From positions 1-5,288 of the forward strand of contig JACDDG010000196.1 in the NCBI GenBank assembly GCA_013817115.1: 5,288 nt of DNA, written 5' to 3'. The DNA comes from Parachlamydiaceae bacterium. Its GTDB lineage: Bacteria > Chlamydiota > Chlamydiia > Chlamydiales > Parachlamydiaceae. Positions 4,405-5,288 of the stretch are shown piece by piece. The translations under genes were made by a program, and so were the position numbers. Below the pieces are notes generated by a model that was not told the DNA's origin, did not search any database, and saw only the letters and a list, made by a program, of their open reading frames with translations. Positions within the stretch are counted from its first letter, which is position 1. Each line of letters begins with the position of its first letter.

Positions 4405-5288
4405 ATGACACGACAGGCAATCGATTTTCAAGGAATTGCATCCTTTGAAAAAACTCTCGCAGAACAGTTGCAAAATTATCTGGAGAAAAGAGAGACTTAC
4501 TTTAGCTCGCTCATTGCAGAAAGTATACCTACCGAACCGGATCCTTCACAGCCTATGCTGGATAACCTTGGCCCAAAAAAACTTTCGTCCGGAGTTGAAG
4601 CATTTACTCGTAAAGTTACCCAAGCGGTCATCGCTCACTCAACGACTCAAAATCAGTGGAAACACACCGTTACTTCCATTAACATCGCGATGTGTAAATA
4701 CGCAGACCTTCTTCAACAAATTACAGTTGAACTTTTTCAACAACTTGATCTAACCGGAATTGAACAATGGCGGACAGAGCTCTTACATGTTGTTGAAAAC
4801 GTTAAAGAAATTTTACTACATCACATGGAAGACTTAAAATGGGCTCTTAAACGATTAGAAAGTCAACTCTGGGAATACAAACGTAGCACCGTCGATCAAA
4901 CCAAGTTCATGCCATGGCTAAATCAATTCATTCCTCCCTGGAAATCCATCCTAAATCCTGCACTCATTAAAAATTTAGAAAAAAGTCAAAAATTTTTAAA
5001 TTTTCGGTTTCTTACCTTTCTACATCGTTTTGAGCTTTATACTGACTTAAATGAACAAGTCGAAGTAAAAATGACAAAATTCTCCTCGTATCACGTTTTA
5101 GCAACACTTGAAATCGATGAACAAGAAAGCTTTAAACATCTGTACCGTTTGCTAAAACTGTGGAAGCTGAATCGCAATGCCAAAGCTTTGCCTGACGAAG
5201 AGCTTAGCCGAGTGATCCGCTACTCTATAAACCCACAAAAATCAGCCAGCTTATTTAAGAATTATTTTCAGGCGCTTCATAAAAAACT
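4405..5288 (+). CDS. Uncharacterised, mostly helical protein (3' end outside window)
   Basis: The frame starts at ATG 4405 and stays open to the last base of the window, giving 294 residues (MTRQAIDFQGIASFEKTLAE and on) with no stop. An in-frame ATG at 4399 is less likely because the AAGGA site overlaps it. I do not recognise the family. The protein looks soluble: no signal peptide, no membrane-length hydrophobic stretch, and one cysteine (97). Segments 11-40, 63-80, 85-165, 184-216 and 240-258 look helical, rich in Leu, Glu, Gln and Lys, with possible coiled coil around 120-160. A proline-rich linker, IPTEPDPSQP, lies at 41-50. It reads divergently from the tal unit behind a long leader hairpin. 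It could be a lineage-specific structural or host-interaction protein, but nothing visible proves that. Confidence 0.8.
   Translation, partial: MTRQAIDFQGIASFEKTLAEQLQNYLEKRETYFSSLIAESIPTEPDPSQPMLDNLGPKKLSSGVEAFTRKVTQAVIAHSTTQNQWKHTVTSINIAMCKYADLLQQITVELFQQLDLTGIEQWRTELLHVVENVKEILLHHMEDLKWALKRLESQLWEYKRSTVDQTKFMPWLNQFIPPWKSILNPALIKNLEKSQKFLNFRFLTFLHRFELYTDLNEQVEVKMTKFSSYHVLATLEIDEQESFKHLYRLLKLWKLNRNAKALPDEELSRVIRYSINPQKSASLFKNYFQALHKK

Noticed and set aside
4436..4753. Plus-strand 105-codon frame inside the gene at 4405
   Set aside because: It is out of frame with the much longer open frame 4405-5288, which has a good ribosome binding site. It is a shadow.

Overview
The window looks like chromosomal DNA from a Chlamydiae-like bacterium, most probably an amoeba-associated member of the Parachlamydiaceae group. 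The base composition is AT-rich. The transaldolase keeps a C-terminal block ([17 protein letters not shown]) that I recall from chlamydial Tal proteins, and the first gene is a rhodanese-domain tRNA hydroxylase with the cysteine-rich tail seen in that group. This assignment is from memory of the families, not from a search.

Layout: (1) Positions 1-924, plus strand, hold most of a trhO-type tRNA uridine 5-hydroxylase gene. Its start lies just left of the window; the ATG at 124 is internal. (2) Positions 925-1122 separate trhO from the convergent fumC. They hold an imperfect hairpin that could terminate transcription from both sides, then a good-looking plus-strand promoter pointing into the 3' end of fumC, and a 29-codon ORF of doubtful reality. 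(3) Positions 3882 down to 1123, minus strand, look like a three-gene transcription unit: a 123-residue zinc-ribbon protein of unknown function, then transaldolase (tal), then class II fumarase (fumC). Gaps are 11 and 52 bases, with no terminator visible in them. tal and fumC serve the non-oxidative pentose phosphate pathway and the TCA cycle, so the unit is a central-carbon-metabolism cluster with an unexplained small zinc protein at its head. (4) Positions 3883-4404 are gene-poor, about 520 bases between divergent genes, and unusually rich in dyad symmetry. They hold an 89-base nested palindrome, an AU stem followed by eight T, a perfect 7-4-7 dyad with a competing 10-base partner, a bulged hairpin followed by T6, and a long hairpin just ahead of the next gene's ribosome binding site. 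(5) Positions 4405-5288, plus strand, carry the first 294 codons of a large gene for a mostly helical protein that I do not recognise. It runs off the right edge.

The metabolic genes are ordinary and intact. The part that deserves a second look is the structured intergenic region 3895-4404, which could encode one or more small RNAs, a short peptide, or repeated palindromic elements. I found no rRNA, tRNA, CRISPR array, transposase or phage gene.
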